Shown: piece by piece, positions 29,068 to 39,043 of the stretch
Numbering within the stretch: the first letter of the stretch is position 1
Layout of the letters: every line of letters starts with the position of its first letter
Assembly: GCF_027594865.1 (NCBI RefSeq)
Contig: NZ_CP089391.1
Span: forward strand, 186,001 to 250,000
Source: Bradyrhizobium xenonodulans
GTDB taxonomy: Bacteria > Pseudomonadota > Alphaproteobacteria > Rhizobiales > Xanthobacteraceae
DNA: 64,000 nucleotides
Direction of reading: 5' to 3'
Notes under the pieces: model-generated
Told to the model about the DNA's origin: nothing
The model's input: only the letters and a program-made list of their open reading frames with translations
The model's database searches: none
Made by a program: the position numbers and the translations under genes

Positions 29068-30096
29068 TCAGCCCCGCCGCTTCGCATTCGCGGCGATGGC
29101 CATCAGTGTGCGCTGGGCGATCGCGGCGGCTAGCGTCGATTGCTTGCGGGTATCGAGCGCGGCAGTCGCGAGCTGCTCGATGATGGCGGCAAGCCGCGCC
29201 ACGTTGAAATTGCGCAGCGCCGTTTCGACCGCCGGCTTTCGCGAAAAATGCAGGCGCGGATAGCCGCCTTCGAGCACGGCGGAGGCCGGCGTGCCGTCGG
29301 CGATCGCGAGCGCGGATTTATGCAGCCACGCCGCCTGGCGCTGCGCGGCGGAGATGATCACGCCGGGATAGGTGCCGGCAATCATGGCCTTGGCGAACTC
29401 GGTCTCGACGATATCGGGCCGGCCGGCGAAGGCGCCGTCGACGATCGGATCGAGCTTCAGCTCAGACGCGTCGGCGACCACGGACATGACGTCATCAAGC
29501 GTGATCTCGCCCTTGCCATGCGCATAGAGCGTCAGCTTGCGCAGCTCGTTGCGCGAGGCCTGGCGGTCGCCGCCGAGGAACGACATCAGCGCCGCGCGGG
29601 CGTCCTGCGCGATGCGCAAATTGGCGATGCGGAGCTCGTCTTCCATCAGCTTGGCGAGGTCGCGCTCGGTGTCCGGATAGCAGCCGATCGCAACGGCCGT
29701 CTTGGCCTTCTCGCAGGCCTTGCGCAGCGGCGATTCCGGCCGCAGCTCGCCGGCCTCGATCACGATGCGGCAATCCCTCACGCTCATCTCCGCCAGCGTG
29801 TCGACACCGCTGGCAAAGCTGCGCGAGCCGGCGCGGATGCGGATGGCGCGGCGGCCGCCGAACAGCGGCACCGTCATGGCTTCGTCGACGAGACGCGACG
29901 GTTCGGCGGAGAGCTCGTCGCCATCGAGCTTCACGAGCGAGAAGGGATCGTTGGGATCGTCCACGGCCGAAGCAATCAGTGCATCGGCGCGCTCGCGCAC
30001 GAGGCCGGCGTCGGGACCGTAGAGCAGGATGATCGGACGGCCCGCATCGGGACGGGCAAGAAAGGCGTCGATCTCTTTTCCGCGCAGCGCGACCAT
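29068..30096 (-). CDS. holA: DNA polymerase III delta subunit
   Basis: 342 residues from the ATG at 30096 (MVALRGKEIDAFLARPD); the frame is open 43 codons upstream through a hairpin repeat and is not family-like there. Delta is the clamp-opening wrench of the clamp loader. PIILLYGPDAGLVRERADAL opens the first domain, LVDEAMTVPLFGGRRAIRIR the second, and FLGGDRQASRNELRKLTLYA is a typical domain III segment. It lies downstream of lptE in the leuS-lptE-holA order seen in many proteobacteria. Confidence 0.93.
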   Translation of the reverse strand: MVALRGKEIDAFLARPDAGRPIILLYGPDAGLVRERADALIASAVDDPNDPFSLVKLDGDELSAEPSRLVDEAMTVPLFGGRRAIRIRAGSRSFASGVDTLAEMSVRDCRIVIEAGELRPESPLRKACEKAKTAVAIGCYPDTERDLAKLMEDELRIANLRIAQDARAALMSFLGGDRQASRNELRKLTLYAHGKGEITLDDVMSVVADASELKLDPIVDGAFAGRPDIVETEFAKAMIAGTYPGVIISAAQRQAAWLHKSALAIADGTPASAVLEGGYPRLHFSRKPAVETALRNFNVARLAAIIEQLATAALDTRKQSTLAAAIAQRTLMAIAANAKRRG

Positions 30097-30109
30097 GTTG
30101 CCTGGGTTC

Positions 30110-30134
30110 GTCACTCCGGGCGCCCCGGAATGAC
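30110..30134. repeat. Short hairpin repeat between lptE and holA
   Basis: GTCACTCCGGG and CCCCGGAATGAC form an imperfect hairpin in the 46-bp gap between the lptE stop and the holA start. It resembles dispersed GTCATTCCGGGG-type repeats of Bradyrhizobium. Being 14 bp from the holA ATG, it may affect holA translation. Confidence 0.6.
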
Positions 30135-30142
30135 AGGATGAA

Positions 30143-30694
30143 TTACGTGCCTGCAGTGAAGAACGAGGCGAGCCGGGTCGTGATGTTCTCGGCGATCTCG
30201 TTGGCAGCACGATCCTCCGCATCACGTATCGCGCGGTTGCGGCCGAAACGCTGATAGGAGCCGGGCATGTCGTACGACACGCGCGAGAACGTCGTACCGG
30301 TCATCACCGACTTGCCGCTGACGACCTCGATCAGATTGTACTGGGCGTCGATGCCGTAGTTCTCACTGCTCGGCAGGCCGGTGTTGGGATCGACGATCAG
30401 CGATGACTTGCTGCTTGCAAAGCGGATCTCGAGGCGATGGGTCGGCGGCATGCCGGTGGCCGTGCCGTAGAGCTTGAAGGCGAGGGCGTTGCGGACCTCG
30501 ACGCCGACGCGAGCCTCGCGGGAGGCGTTCGCCTTGGTGATCGGCGGCAGGTCGACCCCCATCAGCTTCTCGCGCAGGCCGGGGGTGCCGTCGGTACGCT
30601 CGGCGTACATCGGCTGGAAGCAGCCAGCCGTCAGCGCCGCCAGTGCGGCCACCGCGAGCAAGCGGGCTGCGATACGGATCCTAGCCGACAACAT
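30143..30694 (-). CDS. lptE: LPS-assembly lipoprotein LptE
   Basis: 183 residues with a lipoprotein signal peptide ending in the lipobox LTAGC (cysteine near residue 25). LptE plugs the LptD barrel in the outer membrane and helps insert lipopolysaccharide. The body has the alternating strands of the LptE fold ([40 protein letters not shown]) and ends with a helix rich in Glu and Arg. Its start overlaps the leuS stop by 14 bp, suggesting coupling; holA follows. Confidence 0.9.
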   Translation of the reverse strand: MLSARIRIAARLLAVAALAALTAGCFQPMYAERTDGTPGLREKLMGVDLPPITKANASREARVGVEVRNALAFKLYGTATGMPPTHRLEIRFASSKSSLIVDPNTGLPSSENYGIDAQYNLIEVVSGKSVMTGTTFSRVSYDMPGSYQRFGRNRAIRDAEDRAANEIAENITTRLASFFTAGT

Positions 30695-33305
30695 TCACGA
30701 TCCTCTTGGGGACGATAATCACCTTGCGGACGGGTTTGCCGTCCAGGGCCAGTTTTACCGCATCGAGGGCCAAAACGGCAGTCTCGATTTCCGGATTCTG
30801 GGCCGCTGTTGCAACTGTGACCTCACCCCGCTTCTTGCCGTTGACCTGAACCACCAGGGTCACGCTGTCTTCCACCAGCAAATCGCGTTCGATTTGGGGC
30901 CAATCGGCCTCCGAAACCAGCCCGCTGTGACCCAGAACCTGCCAGCACTCCTCGGCCAGGTGCGGCATCATCGGGGAGAACAGCTGGACTAGGATCTGGC
31001 TGGCCTCCCGGATCGCCCAGGCGAGATCGGGCGCCGGCTGGCCGGGCCGCTGGAGCACCTCCGAAAACGCATTGGTGAATTCGCGGATATGGGCGAGGCA
31101 GACGTTGAAGTGCAGCCGCTCGACGCCGGTGGTGACCTTGTCGAGCGCGCCATGGGCGGCCTTGCGCAGGGCGATCGCATCCCCGCCGAACGAGGCCGGT
31201 CGGGCCGCGGGGGCACCCTTGCCGAGTTCCATGGCATCGTTCACCAGCCGCCACAGCCGCTGCACGAAACGCGAAGCGCCCTGGACGCGTTCGTCGCTCC
31301 AGATCACGTCGCGGTCGGGCGGGGAGTCCGACAGCATGAACCAGCGGGCGACGTCGGCGCCGTAGGTCGCGATGATGTCGTCGGGGTCGACCGTGTTCTT
31401 CTTCGACTTCGACATCTTCTCGATCGGACCGATCGTGACGTCTTCGCCTGTGCTCAGCAGCGTCGCGCGGCGTCCGTTGCCGCCGACCTCGATCTTCACC
31501 TCGGCCGGCTGCACCCAGCTGCCGTCGGTCTTCTGGTAGGTCTCGTGCACCACCATGCCCTGCGTGAACATGCCCGCGAACGGCTCGTCCAGTGCGATGT
31601 GCCCGGTCGCCTTCATCGCACGGGTGAAGAAGCGGCTGTAGAGCAGATGCAGGATCGCGTGCTCGACGCCGCCGATATACTGGTCGACCGGCAGCATCCG
31701 GTTGGCGACTGAAGGCGTCGTCGGTGCGTTCTCGTTCCAGGGATCGGTGAAGCGCGCAAAATACCAGGACGAATCCACGAAGGTGTCCATGGTGTCGGTT
31801 TCGCGCTGGGCCTTGCCGCCGCATTTGGGACAGGTGACGTGCTTCCAGGTCGGATGATGATCGAGCGCGTTGCCCGGCTTGTCGAAGCTCACATCCTCCG
31901 GCAGCACCACCGGCAGGTCGGCATCCGGCACCGGCACCACGTCGCACTTCGGGCAATGGATGACCGGAATCGGACAGCCCCAATAGCGCTGGCGCGAAAT
32001 GCCCCAGTCGCGCAGGCGGAAATTGACCTGACGCTCGCCGACCGGCGCGTTGCCGCGCAGCTCGTTTTCAAGGCGTTTTGCGACCTCGTCCTTGGCCTGA
32101 TCGATGGTCATGCCGTCGAGGAAGCGCGAATTGATCATGCGGCCGTCACCGTCATAGGCGGTGTCGGTGATGACGAACGATTTCGGATCCTGGCCCTCGG
32201 GACAGACGACCGGCGTATTGCCGAGGCTGTACTTGTTGACGAAGTCGAGGTCGCGCTGGTCGTGCGCCGGGCAGCCGAAGATCGCGCCGGTGCCGTATTC
32301 CATCAGCACGAAGTTGGCGACATAGACCGGCAGCTTCCAGGAGGGATCGAACGGGTGCACCGCGCGGATGCCAGTGTCGAAACCCTGCTTCTCCGCGGTG
32401 TCGATGATTGACTGCGCGGTGCCGATCTTCTTGATGTCGGCGATGAACTCCGCAAGCTTCGGGTTCTTCGCGGCGGCCGCCTGCGCCAGCGGATGATCCG
32501 CCGAGATCGCCATGAATTTCGCGCCGAACAGCGTGTCGGGGCGCGTCGTGAAAATCTTCAGCTCGCTCTCGCCGGCGGGCGTGGTCGCCTGATCCAGCGC
32601 GAAGCGGACCAGCAACCCTTCCGAGCGACCGATCCAGTTGCGCTGCATCAGCCGCACCTTGTCGGGCCAGCGGTCGAGCCCATCCAGCGCGGACAGCAGC
32701 TCTTGCGAGTACTTCGTGATCTTGAAGACCCACTGGCTCATTTCCCGCTGTTCGACAACGGCACCCGAGCGCCAGCCGCGGCCGTCGATCACCTGCTCGT
32801 TGGCGAGCACGGTCATGTCGACCGGATCCCAGTTGAGCTTGCGCTTCTCACGCTCGGCGAGGCCCGCGGCGAGCATGTCCAGAAACATCTTCTGCTGATG
32901 CTTGTAATAGCTGGGATCGCAGGTCGCGAATTCGCGTGACCAGTCCAGCGACAGCCCGATTGAGCGGAGCTGCTTCTTCATCGCGGCGATGTTGTCGTAG
33001 GTCCAGGCCTTCGGCGCGACCTTGCGCTCGATCGCGGCGTTCTCGGCCGGCAGGCCGAACGCGTCCCAGCCCATCGGGTGCAGCACGTTGAATCCCTTGG
33101 CGCGCATGAAGCGGGCCAGCACGTCGCCGAGGGTGTAGTTGCGGACATGGCCGATATGGATGCGCCCGGACGGGTAGGGGAACATCTCGAGCACATAGTA
33201 TTTCGGCCGCGAATCGTCGTTTCGGGAGACGAAGATCGCCTGCTGGTCCCAGGTAGCCTGCCAGCGCGGTTCGGCGTCGCGGGCGTTGTAGCGTTCGGAG
33301 GTCAT
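30681..33305 (-). CDS. leuS: Leucyl-tRNA synthetase
   Basis: 874 residues from the ATG at 33305 ([15 protein letters not shown]). LeuRS charges tRNA-Leu and edits mischarged products. The class I HIGH motif appears as [14 protein letters not shown] near residues 42-55, and KMSKSKKN is at 630-637. The CP1 editing domain with its threonine-rich and [15 protein letters not shown] segments is intact. A zinc-type CPKC pair is present (HCPKCD and CPKCGGK). The frame is open upstream to 33467 but that stretch is a structured leader, not protein. First gene of leuS-lptE-holA. Confidence 0.98.
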   Translation of the reverse strand: MTSERYNARDAEPRWQATWDQQAIFVSRNDDSRPKYYVLEMFPYPSGRIHIGHVRNYTLGDVLARFMRAKGFNVLHPMGWDAFGLPAENAAIERKVAPKAWTYDNIAAMKKQLRSIGLSLDWSREFATCDPSYYKHQQKMFLDMLAAGLAEREKRKLNWDPVDMTVLANEQVIDGRGWRSGAVVEQREMSQWVFKITKYSQELLSALDGLDRWPDKVRLMQRNWIGRSEGLLVRFALDQATTPAGESELKIFTTRPDTLFGAKFMAISADHPLAQAAAAKNPKLAEFIADIKKIGTAQSIIDTAEKQGFDTGIRAVHPFDPSWKLPVYVANFVLMEYGTGAIFGCPAHDQRDLDFVNKYSLGNTPVVCPEGQDPKSFVITDTAYDGDGRMINSRFLDGMTIDQAKDEVAKRLENELRGNAPVGERQVNFRLRDWGISRQRYWGCPIPVIHCPKCDVVPVPDADLPVVLPEDVSFDKPGNALDHHPTWKHVTCPKCGGKAQRETDTMDTFVDSSWYFARFTDPWNENAPTTPSVANRMLPVDQYIGGVEHAILHLLYSRFFTRAMKATGHIALDEPFAGMFTQGMVVHETYQKTDGSWVQPAEVKIEVGGNGRRATLLSTGEDVTIGPIEKMSKSKKNTVDPDDIIATYGADVARWFMLSDSPPDRDVIWSDERVQGASRFVQRLWRLVNDAMELGKGAPAARPASFGGDAIALRKAAHGALDKVTTGVERLHFNVCLAHIREFTNAFSEVLQRPGQPAPDLAWAIREASQILVQLFSPMMPHLAEECWQVLGHSGLVSEADWPQIERDLLVEDSVTLVVQVNGKKRGEVTVATAAQNPEIETAVLALDAVKLALDGKPVRKVIIVPKRIVNVVG

Positions 33306-33364
33306 GGAATCGTTGGGTTTTTCGTGGATTCGGCCGTCTAAAGACGGCGGACTAGGCCATAAAA

Positions 33365-33415
33365 GTCCTCGGGGGGTCAATGGGTTGCCGCAGCCGAGGA
33401 CCCTTCCCCTGCGGC
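33365..33415 (-). promoter_or_regulatory. Interlocked double hairpin in the leuS leader
   Basis: Reading the leuS strand, four arms occur in order: GCCGCAG, GTCCTCGG, CTGCGGC, CCGAGGAC. The first pairs perfectly with the third and the second with the fourth, so the helices are either mutually exclusive or a pseudoknot. The last arm is followed by TTTTA, and the leuS ATG lies 59 bases further on. This is the layout of an attenuator or riboswitch-like leader. No known class is recognised, and GC-rich chance pairing remains possible. Confidence 0.4.
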
Positions 33416-33499
33416 TCCCCATAACTACCGAGGCCGCCGTTGGGCCGGGATTAAGGGCTCGATGCAAGTTCGCGGCTGACCAGAACCCCGAATATCCCG

Positions 33500-33619
33500 A
33501 TGGACGCCAGCTTCGACGATCCCGATGACGACCACGCCGTGTCCATTGCCGGACAGGCGATGCGGCGCGATCGCGTGGTAACGGAGATCGAGCGCGATCG
33601 CGCCGGAGCAGCGGGCTAG
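33500..33619 (+). CDS. Possible small protein, 39 residues
   Basis: ATG at 33500 to TAG at 33617-33619 encodes an acidic-then-basic peptide ([14 protein letters not shown], later [13 protein letters not shown]). It diverges from leuS and abuts the convergent cyclase gene with no gap. No clear Shine-Dalgarno sequence precedes it and no family is recognised. Codon use looks genuine, but at this length chance is plausible. The rest of the 33306-33619 gap holds the leuS leader. Confidence 0.3.
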   Translation: MDASFDDPDDDHAVSIAGQAMRRDRVVTEIERDRAGAAG

Positions 33620-35317
33620 TTAACCCGCCATCGCGATTTCGGCCGCGCCGTTGTCGATCACGAGGATGCCGTGCTCGACGACCTTGTTGCGGCCGCGGTG
33701 CTTGGCGGCGTAGAGCGCGGCGTCGGCGGCTTCGATGAGATCGCCGGGACGCAGGGTCTCGTTGGGCTTCGTCGCGGCAACGCCGATCGAGACGGTGACG
33801 ATCATATGGGCCGAGGTGATGTGCGGCAGGCAGAGCTTCAGCACGGCCGCGCGCGCCTGCTCACCGATCTCGACGGCGCGCGTCACGTCGGTGTTCGGCA
33901 GCAGCAGGCAGAACTCCTCGCCGCCATAGCGCGCCGCAAAGCCCATCGTGTCGGCGGCGATACCGGAGAGCGATTCGCCGAGCCGGGTCAGGCACGAATC
34001 GCCTTCGAGATGGCCGTAGGTGTCGTTGAACAGCTTGAAGTGATCGACGTCGATCATCAGGAGCGCGAGGTCGCTGCCATATTGCTGCGCGCGCATCCAT
34101 TCGAAGTCGAGCCGGCTCTGGAAGCCGCGGCGATTGGCAAGGCCCGACAGCATGTCGATCGAGGCCATCACGGTCAGGCGGTCGTTGCTCGCGATCAGCT
34201 CGCGCTCGCGCTGGCTGAGCTGCGCGGCCATCGCGTTGAACGCGCGGGCGAGCGGCACGAACTCGGCCGGTAGCCGGTTGCGCGCGGCGCGCGCCGACAG
34301 GTCGCCTTCGCCGAGACGCTTGGCCATGTCCGCGAGCATTTCGATCGGCTTGATCACGAGCTTCTCGGCGGCGATCAGCGCACCGAGCAGGACGAACAGG
34401 ACGACGAAGGCGAGCTGGAGATAGGCGGTGCGGATGTCGCGGCTGACCGCCGCGGACACCTTGTCCTCGTCGATGCTGGCGATCAGGCGGGCGTTAGTAC
34501 CGGCGATGCGGATATAGCTGACCGCGCGGCGCGAGCCGTCGGCGGCGAGGAAGGAGAGCGAACCTTCGTCCTGGTCCGAGCGCAGCGCCTTGTCGGCGAT
34601 TGCCGACATCAGCGGCATGTTGTCGAGGGGACGGCCGATCGCGCTGTGCTGGTCGGCGGGTGCTGCCAGCACGGTGCCGGCGCTGTCGACCAGCACGGCG
34701 GTGATGCCGGCGCGGCCGCCGAGATTGCTCATGACCTTCGACATCCAGTCGAGGTTCACGGTGGCGAGCACGACGGCATCCGCGACGCCGCTGAAGGCGG
34801 ACACCGGGTAAACCGCCATGACGGTCGGCGACGGCACCGGCCGCGACAGAATGAAATCGCTCAGCACGAACCGGCCGGTTTCCTGCGCCTGCTGGAAGTA
34901 AGGCCGGTCGCTGAGGTCGAGGCCGACATACATGTTGTTGGTGGCGCACTGGATGCGTCCGTCCTGGCCGGCGATCAACAGCGTGCGGATCCAGGGAAGG
35001 TTCGACGGCAGACTCGCGCGCAGCACGTCACAGCTCTTGCTGATGCCGCCGGCGGAGGCGCGGATGAAGGCTTCCGATTTCAGGATGGTCTCGACCGACG
35101 AGATCACTTCGCGCTGCGCATCGGCGCTATGCCTGGCGATGGTGGTGAATTCGGCCGCGGCCTGCGCGATTTGCTTTGCGCGCGTGTCCTCGAGCGAACG
35201 GACGCGCTCGAACATCAAGGGCGTCACCAGAATCACCGCGAGCAACGCAAGCCGCGCCCGGATTCCGAGAACCTGCTTGAGTTTCGCTCGTTTGCGGTTG
35301 AAACTGATGTTTGCCAT
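33620..35317 (-). CDS. Membrane diguanylate cyclase with Cache and HAMP domains
   Basis: 565 residues. A membrane helix near residues 20-37 is followed by a periplasmic double-Cache-type sensor (about 50-290), a second helix (about 300-322), a HAMP domain (325-375) and a GGDEF domain. The active site is intact as [12 protein letters not shown] (GGEEF at 465-469), preceded by [17 protein letters not shown]. No RxxD inhibitory site is obvious five residues before GGEEF. It should make c-di-GMP in response to an extracytoplasmic ligand, which is unknown. Monocistronic. Confidence 0.93.
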   Translation of the reverse strand: MANISFNRKRAKLKQVLGIRARLALLAVILVTPLMFERVRSLEDTRAKQIAQAAAEFTTIARHSADAQREVISSVETILKSEAFIRASAGGISKSCDVLRASLPSNLPWIRTLLIAGQDGRIQCATNNMYVGLDLSDRPYFQQAQETGRFVLSDFILSRPVPSPTVMAVYPVSAFSGVADAVVLATVNLDWMSKVMSNLGGRAGITAVLVDSAGTVLAAPADQHSAIGRPLDNMPLMSAIADKALRSDQDEGSLSFLAADGSRRAVSYIRIAGTNARLIASIDEDKVSAAVSRDIRTAYLQLAFVVLFVLLGALIAAEKLVIKPIEMLADMAKRLGEGDLSARAARNRLPAEFVPLARAFNAMAAQLSQRERELIASNDRLTVMASIDMLSGLANRRGFQSRLDFEWMRAQQYGSDLALLMIDVDHFKLFNDTYGHLEGDSCLTRLGESLSGIAADTMGFAARYGGEEFCLLLPNTDVTRAVEIGEQARAAVLKLCLPHITSAHMIVTVSIGVAATKPNETLRPGDLIEAADAALYAAKHRGRNKVVEHGILVIDNGAAEIAMAG

Positions 35318-35426
35318 CTTCGCGACCCACCCCGTGTGCCAAGGTAAAGCGAAGGGTTCAAAAACTCTTTCTTGAACTCGGTAAAATTAGAAATAGCACC
35401 GCAACAATCAGTCTCGATTCGACGTC

Positions 35427-36116
35427 ATGACAGAAGAAAGCGCCGCGCCGGTAACCGGCCATTCACCTAACGCGCTCGCCGCGGTCGAAGCCGAAATTGC
35501 ACGCGCCTGCAAGGAAGCGCGGCGGGATCGTGCCTCCGTGACGTTGATCGCGGTATCCAAGACGTTCGCCGCCGATGCAATTACCCCGATAATCGACGCC
35601 GGACAGCGCGTATTTGGCGAGAATCGGGTGCAGGAGGCCAAAGCCAAGTGGCCTGGGTTAACGTCCGCTCACTCCGGTATCGCGTTGCATCTGATCGGGC
35701 CGCTGCAATCCAACAAGGCGAAAGAGGCCGTCGCGTTGTTCGATGCCATCCATTCGGTTGACCGCCCGAGCATTTGCCAAGCGTTAGCCAAGGAAATCGA
35801 ATCCCAGAAAAAGCACCCGGAACTGTTCGTCCAGATCAATATCGGCGAGGAGCCGCAGAAGGCCGGCATCGCCCCCGGTGAAGCCGATGCCTTCATCGCG
35901 AGCTGCCGCGACAGCTACGGGCTGACGATCTCCGGCTTGATGTGCATCCCGCCGGTCGACGAGCCGCCGGCAGCCCATTTCGCACTGACCGCCAAGATCG
36001 CCGCGCGCAACGGATTGAAGAATCTCTCAATGGGCATGAGCGCGGATTTTGCGACGGCGATCATGCTAGGTGCCACCCATGTGCGGGTGGGAAGCGCGAT
36101 CTTCGGGCATAGATAG
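35427..36116 (+). CDS. YggS-type pyridoxal phosphate-binding protein
   Basis: 229 residues, the normal size. YggS/PLPBP proteins bind PLP without known catalysis and keep vitamin B6 and amino-acid pools in balance. The PLP lysine is in LIAVSKTF near residue 45, FGENRVQEA and LHLIGPLQSNKAKEAV are signatures, and MGMSADFATAIMLGATHVRVGSAIFG closes the barrel. It stands alone between a divergent cyclase gene and a convergent hydratase gene, with a hairpin terminator immediately downstream. Confidence 0.95.
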   Translation: MTEESAAPVTGHSPNALAAVEAEIARACKEARRDRASVTLIAVSKTFAADAITPIIDAGQRVFGENRVQEAKAKWPGLTSAHSGIALHLIGPLQSNKAKEAVALFDAIHSVDRPSICQALAKEIESQKKHPELFVQINIGEEPQKAGIAPGEADAFIASCRDSYGLTISGLMCIPPVDEPPAAHFALTAKIAARNGLKNLSMGMSADFATAIMLGATHVRVGSAIFGHR

Positions 36117-36118
36117 TT

Positions 36119-36144
36119 GTCGTCCCTGCGAACGCAGGGACGAC
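36119..36144. terminator. Palindromic hairpin between convergent yggS-type and hydratase genes
   Basis: GTCGTCCCTGCG and CGCAGGGACGAC pair perfectly over 12 bp. It begins 3 bp after one stop codon and ends 18 bp before the other. There is no long T-run, so it may protect 3' ends or act as a weak bidirectional terminator. Confidence 0.65.
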
Positions 36145-36161
36145 GGCGAAGGGTGGAGCGC

Positions 36162-36941
36162 CTACACAAACCCCACCGACACCTTCCCCAGCACGCCGAA
36201 ATCCACCTCGAAGCGATCGCCGGCCTGGATCGGCAGCGGCGGATGGCACGTGCCTGTGGTCACCACCTCCCCTGCCCGCAAGGTGATGCCGAGCCCGCGC
36301 AGCTCATTGGCGAGCCACGTAAGCGCGACACGGGGATCGCCGAGCACGTTCCCGCCGTGGCCGACATAATGCTGGCCGCGCAGCGTGATCTGCGGCCGTT
36401 CCTCGACGAGATCCATGGCTCGCCAGTTCGCAGTCGTCGGTGCGCCCAGCACGAACAGATGTGCGCAGGCGTTGTCGGCGATGAGCTGCGCCTCGCCGGC
36501 ACTGGCGAAATCGACAAAGCGCGAATCCGGAATCTCGATTGCGGGATGAAAGCTGCCTGTCGCGGCGAGGACCTCGTCCACGCTGTACGGCGACGCACGC
36601 GGTGGCAGATCGCGCCCCATGCGGAAAGCGAACTCGGGCTCGCCGACGCGCATCTCGTTACCCTTCATCGACGCCGTGCCGCCATCGGCAATCACGGTGT
36701 CGCTCATGATGCGGCCGGCCAGCGGTCCCGTGACGTTGATATGCTTCTGTCCGGATTCGCTCGTCGCCGCGATCTTCCAGCCGAACAATTGTCCGAGCGA
36801 TGGCGTTTCGAGCGCGGCCTGGATGGCGTAGCCATCGGCGCGGCTCCGCGGGCGCGGCTCCAGCGCGTCAAGCTTGGTGCCGTCGCGCCAATGTTTGGCC
36901 AGGACGCGAGAAGCGTCGGCGATCTGATCCTTGTCGAGCAT
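36162..36941 (-). CDS. 2-keto-4-pentenoate hydratase-like protein
   Basis: 259 residues of the fumarylacetoacetate hydrolase superfamily, MhpD/hydratase branch. GWKIAATSESGQKHINVTGPLAG matches the substrate-entry region. The metal-binding acidic residues are in RVGEPEFAFRMGRDL and HPAIEIPDSRF, and LGDPRVALTWLANEL is also conserved. Such enzymes hydrate 2-hydroxypenta-2,4-dienoate in meta-cleavage pathways or decarboxylate related keto acids. No other meta-cleavage gene is nearby, so the true substrate is open. It is followed by an L,D-transpeptidase gene 6 bp downstream end to start on the opposite side of transcription, that is, the transpeptidase lies upstream. Confidence 0.82.
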   Translation of the reverse strand: MLDKDQIADASRVLAKHWRDGTKLDALEPRPRSRADGYAIQAALETPSLGQLFGWKIAATSESGQKHINVTGPLAGRIMSDTVIADGGTASMKGNEMRVGEPEFAFRMGRDLPPRASPYSVDEVLAATGSFHPAIEIPDSRFVDFASAGEAQLIADNACAHLFVLGAPTTANWRAMDLVEERPQITLRGQHYVGHGGNVLGDPRVALTWLANELRGLGITLRAGEVVTTGTCHPPLPIQAGDRFEVDFGVLGKVSVGFV

Positions 36942-36947
36942 GAGCCC

Positions 36948-37541
36948 TCACCCGATGATGATTCTTGTTCTTGGTCCCAGCCGCCGCAGCAATTGCAGCA
37001 TTGCCGCCTTGGTCATCGAGACGCAGCCCGCAGTCGGCCCGAAATTGTCGCGGGCCAGGTGCAGGAATACGGCGCTGCCGCGCCCGGCGATGCGCGGTCT
37101 GGTGTTGTGGTCGATTTCGATGATGAAGTCATAGAGTTGGTCGGCCCGCTTGAGCCGGTCGCCGCCCTGCTCCCGATCGAGCCGGATCGGCTGATTATAA
37201 TGGCGGTCGCTCGGGTCCTCGCACCAGGCGTCCGTGTCGCCGATGGCCCGCGCCGGTAAAAAGGTCTGCGGCCGGCTGTGGCGGTCGCCCCGCCACCACA
37301 ATTGCCTGGGACGGAAGCTGCCCCTGGGCGTGCCGCCATCGCCCTCGCGCTTGTTGGCCAAAATACCGCCGCGTCCCAGCGCCACCGGAATTGTCAGGTG
37401 TCCGGCCGTCAGCCAGCCCCGGCGCGGATTCCCGGCGGCAGGCTTAACGCGGATCGTTGACAGCGGTCCGGCGCTTCGATTCCTGGTGTAACTGACTGAC
37501 ACGGCTTTATTTTTCATGCGAAAATGCGATGTCGAATTCAT
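36948..37541 (-). CDS. L,D-transpeptidase (YkuD) family protein
   Basis: Up to 197 residues; a second ATG at 37517 would shorten it by eight. YkuD enzymes form 3-3 crosslinks or anchor proteins in peptidoglycan. The catalytic signature is VFLHLARDNFGPTAGCVSM, with the histidine and the nucleophile cysteine 12 residues apart, and GRGGILANKREGDGGTPRGSF is the typical entry. A standard signal peptide is not evident, which is common in this short subgroup. It lies immediately upstream of the hydratase gene on the same strand (6-bp gap) and diverges from the response regulator gene. Confidence 0.88.
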   Translation of the reverse strand: MNSTSHFRMKNKAVSVSYTRNRSAGPLSTIRVKPAAGNPRRGWLTAGHLTIPVALGRGGILANKREGDGGTPRGSFRPRQLWWRGDRHSRPQTFLPARAIGDTDAWCEDPSDRHYNQPIRLDREQGGDRLKRADQLYDFIIEIDHNTRPRIAGRGSAVFLHLARDNFGPTAGCVSMTKAAMLQLLRRLGPRTRIIIG

Positions 37542-37720
37542 TACAGGACATTCATCGAAACGGCCCGCGATTTTGAGTTAGAGTGGTTCTGGCTTGAGAA
37601 TCGGTAACAGCCCACTACTTCAACACGAACAACAATAATAACGGCGACCCCTAAACTTCCCCTCTCGGCTGGGTGCAGCATGGATGCGCGCCGCGCCGGA
37701 CCCCAAAAGGATGACCCCCT

Positions 37721-38407
37721 ATGGCCAATGCCCGCAAGATCCTCATCGTGGATGACGATACCGATCTGCGCGATACGTTGGTGGAGCAATTATCGCTGCA
37801 CGAAGAATTCGAAGCCTCCGCCGTCGATACCGGCGCCAAGGGTGCGAGCGCCGCGAAGGCCAATGCCCCCGATCTCGTTTTGATGGATGTCGGCCTGCCC
37901 GACACCGATGGCCGCGAGGTGGTCCGTTCCTTGCGCAAGGGTGGCTTCAAGGCCCCGATCATCATGCTCACCGGGCATGACACCGATTCCGACACCATTT
38001 TGGGGCTGGAATCCGGCGCCAACGATTATGTCGCAAAGCCCTTCCGCTTCGCCGTGCTGCTGGCCCGTATCCGCGCCCAGCTCCGCCAGCACGAAGCCAG
38101 CGAAGACGCGGTGTTCTCGGTCGGCCCCTACTCCTTCCGTCCCGGCTCGAAGATGCTGACGGCGGCCAATGCGCGCAAGGTCCGGCTCACCGAGAAGGAA
38201 ACGGCGATCCTTCGCTTCCTCTACCGGGCCGGCCAGATGCCGGTCTCGCGCGAGACCCTGCTCCAGGAGGTCTGGGGCTACAATTCCGGCGTCACCACCC
38301 ACACGCTGGAAACCCATATCTACCGCCTTCGCCAGAAGATCGAGAAGGACGCCGCCAACCCGGAAATCCTGGTCACGGAAGCCGGTGGCTACAAGCTGGT
38401 GCCGTGA
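37721..38407 (+). CDS. OmpR-family response regulator
   Basis: 228 residues. The receiver has the acidic triad (VDDD at residues 10-13), phospho-acceptor Asp56 in LMDVGLP, and the lysine in VAKPF. The C-terminal winged helix includes RLTEKETAILRFLYR and the recognition region TTHTLETHIYRLRQKIE. AAAGGATG precedes the ATG at 37721. No histidine kinase gene is adjacent, so it is an orphan regulator in this window. An essential CenR-like role is possible from its alphaproteobacterial look but cannot be shown. Confidence 0.93.
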   Translation: MANARKILIVDDDTDLRDTLVEQLSLHEEFEASAVDTGAKGASAAKANAPDLVLMDVGLPDTDGREVVRSLRKGGFKAPIIMLTGHDTDSDTILGLESGANDYVAKPFRFAVLLARIRAQLRQHEASEDAVFSVGPYSFRPGSKMLTAANARKVRLTEKETAILRFLYRAGQMPVSRETLLQEVWGYNSGVTTHTLETHIYRLRQKIEKDAANPEILVTEAGGYKLVP

Positions 38408-38465
38408 TACGCTTCAGGGGCGTGCGAATCGTTTTAGATCGCGTGCCTTTGAGCCTCGGACCTGA

Positions 38466-38909
38466 ATGTCAATCGACGACGACGTAGCGCTTCTCGAGCG
38501 TGTCCCGACACTGCGCCTGTTGGGAGACGCCTCGCTGCGCATGTTGGCGATCGGCTCCGAGCAGCGTAATTTCGTCCGCGGCGACATCCTGTTCAATCTC
38601 GGCGACGACGCCGATGCCGGCTTCGTGGTCCAGCGCGGCGCCTTTCGCGTCGATGACGGCGCCGGCGCGGAAATGATCGCCGGTCCCGGCGCGCTGATCG
38701 GCGAGCTAGCACTGGTGGTGCCGATGAAGCGGCCGTCGAGCGCGATCGCGCTGGAGCATGCCTCCGTCATCCGCGTTGCGCGCAGCCTGTTCCAGCGCGT
38801 GCTCGAAAGCGATCCCGCCGCCGCCGTTCGCTTGCGCGATGAATTCGCGGTGCGCTCCAGCCAGATTGCCAGCGATATCCTGATGGCGGGCGCGAAGCTG
38901 ACGTCGTGA
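38466..38909 (+). CDS. Cyclic nucleotide-binding domain protein
   Basis: 147 residues made almost wholly of one cNMP-binding beta-roll (DILFNLGDDADAGFVVQRGAFRV and GALIGELALVVPMKRPSSAIALEHASVIRV), the latter matching the phosphate-binding cassette. No DNA-binding or kinase domain is attached. It starts 58 bp after the response regulator gene in the same direction, so the two may be co-expressed. Ligand (cAMP, cGMP or none) and output are unknown. Confidence 0.85.
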   Translation: MSIDDDVALLERVPTLRLLGDASLRMLAIGSEQRNFVRGDILFNLGDDADAGFVVQRGAFRVDDGAGAEMIAGPGALIGELALVVPMKRPSSAIALEHASVIRVARSLFQRVLESDPAAAVRLRDEFAVRSSQIASDILMAGAKLTS

Positions 38910-38914
38910 GTGAT

Positions 38915-39023
38915 CCCTCATGGTGAGGAGGCGCGTCAGCGCCGTCTCGAACCATGAAGGCCCAAGTATCGCCTGCGGCCCATCCTTCGAGACGCGCGCG
39001 AGCGCGCTCCTCAGAATGAGGGC
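38915..39023. repeat. Dispersed paired repeat
   Basis: CCCTCATGGTGAGGAG at the left end faces CTCCTCAGAATGAGGG at the right end, with TCTCGAACCATGAAGG and CCTTCGAGACGCG between them. The whole reads as a long imperfect inverted repeat. It fills the gap between the cNMP gene and the convergent xth gene. It matches a type of intergenic repeat common in Bradyrhizobium genomes. Confidence 0.65.
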
Positions 39024-39043
39024 GTCCGGCGTGGCTGCCGGTA

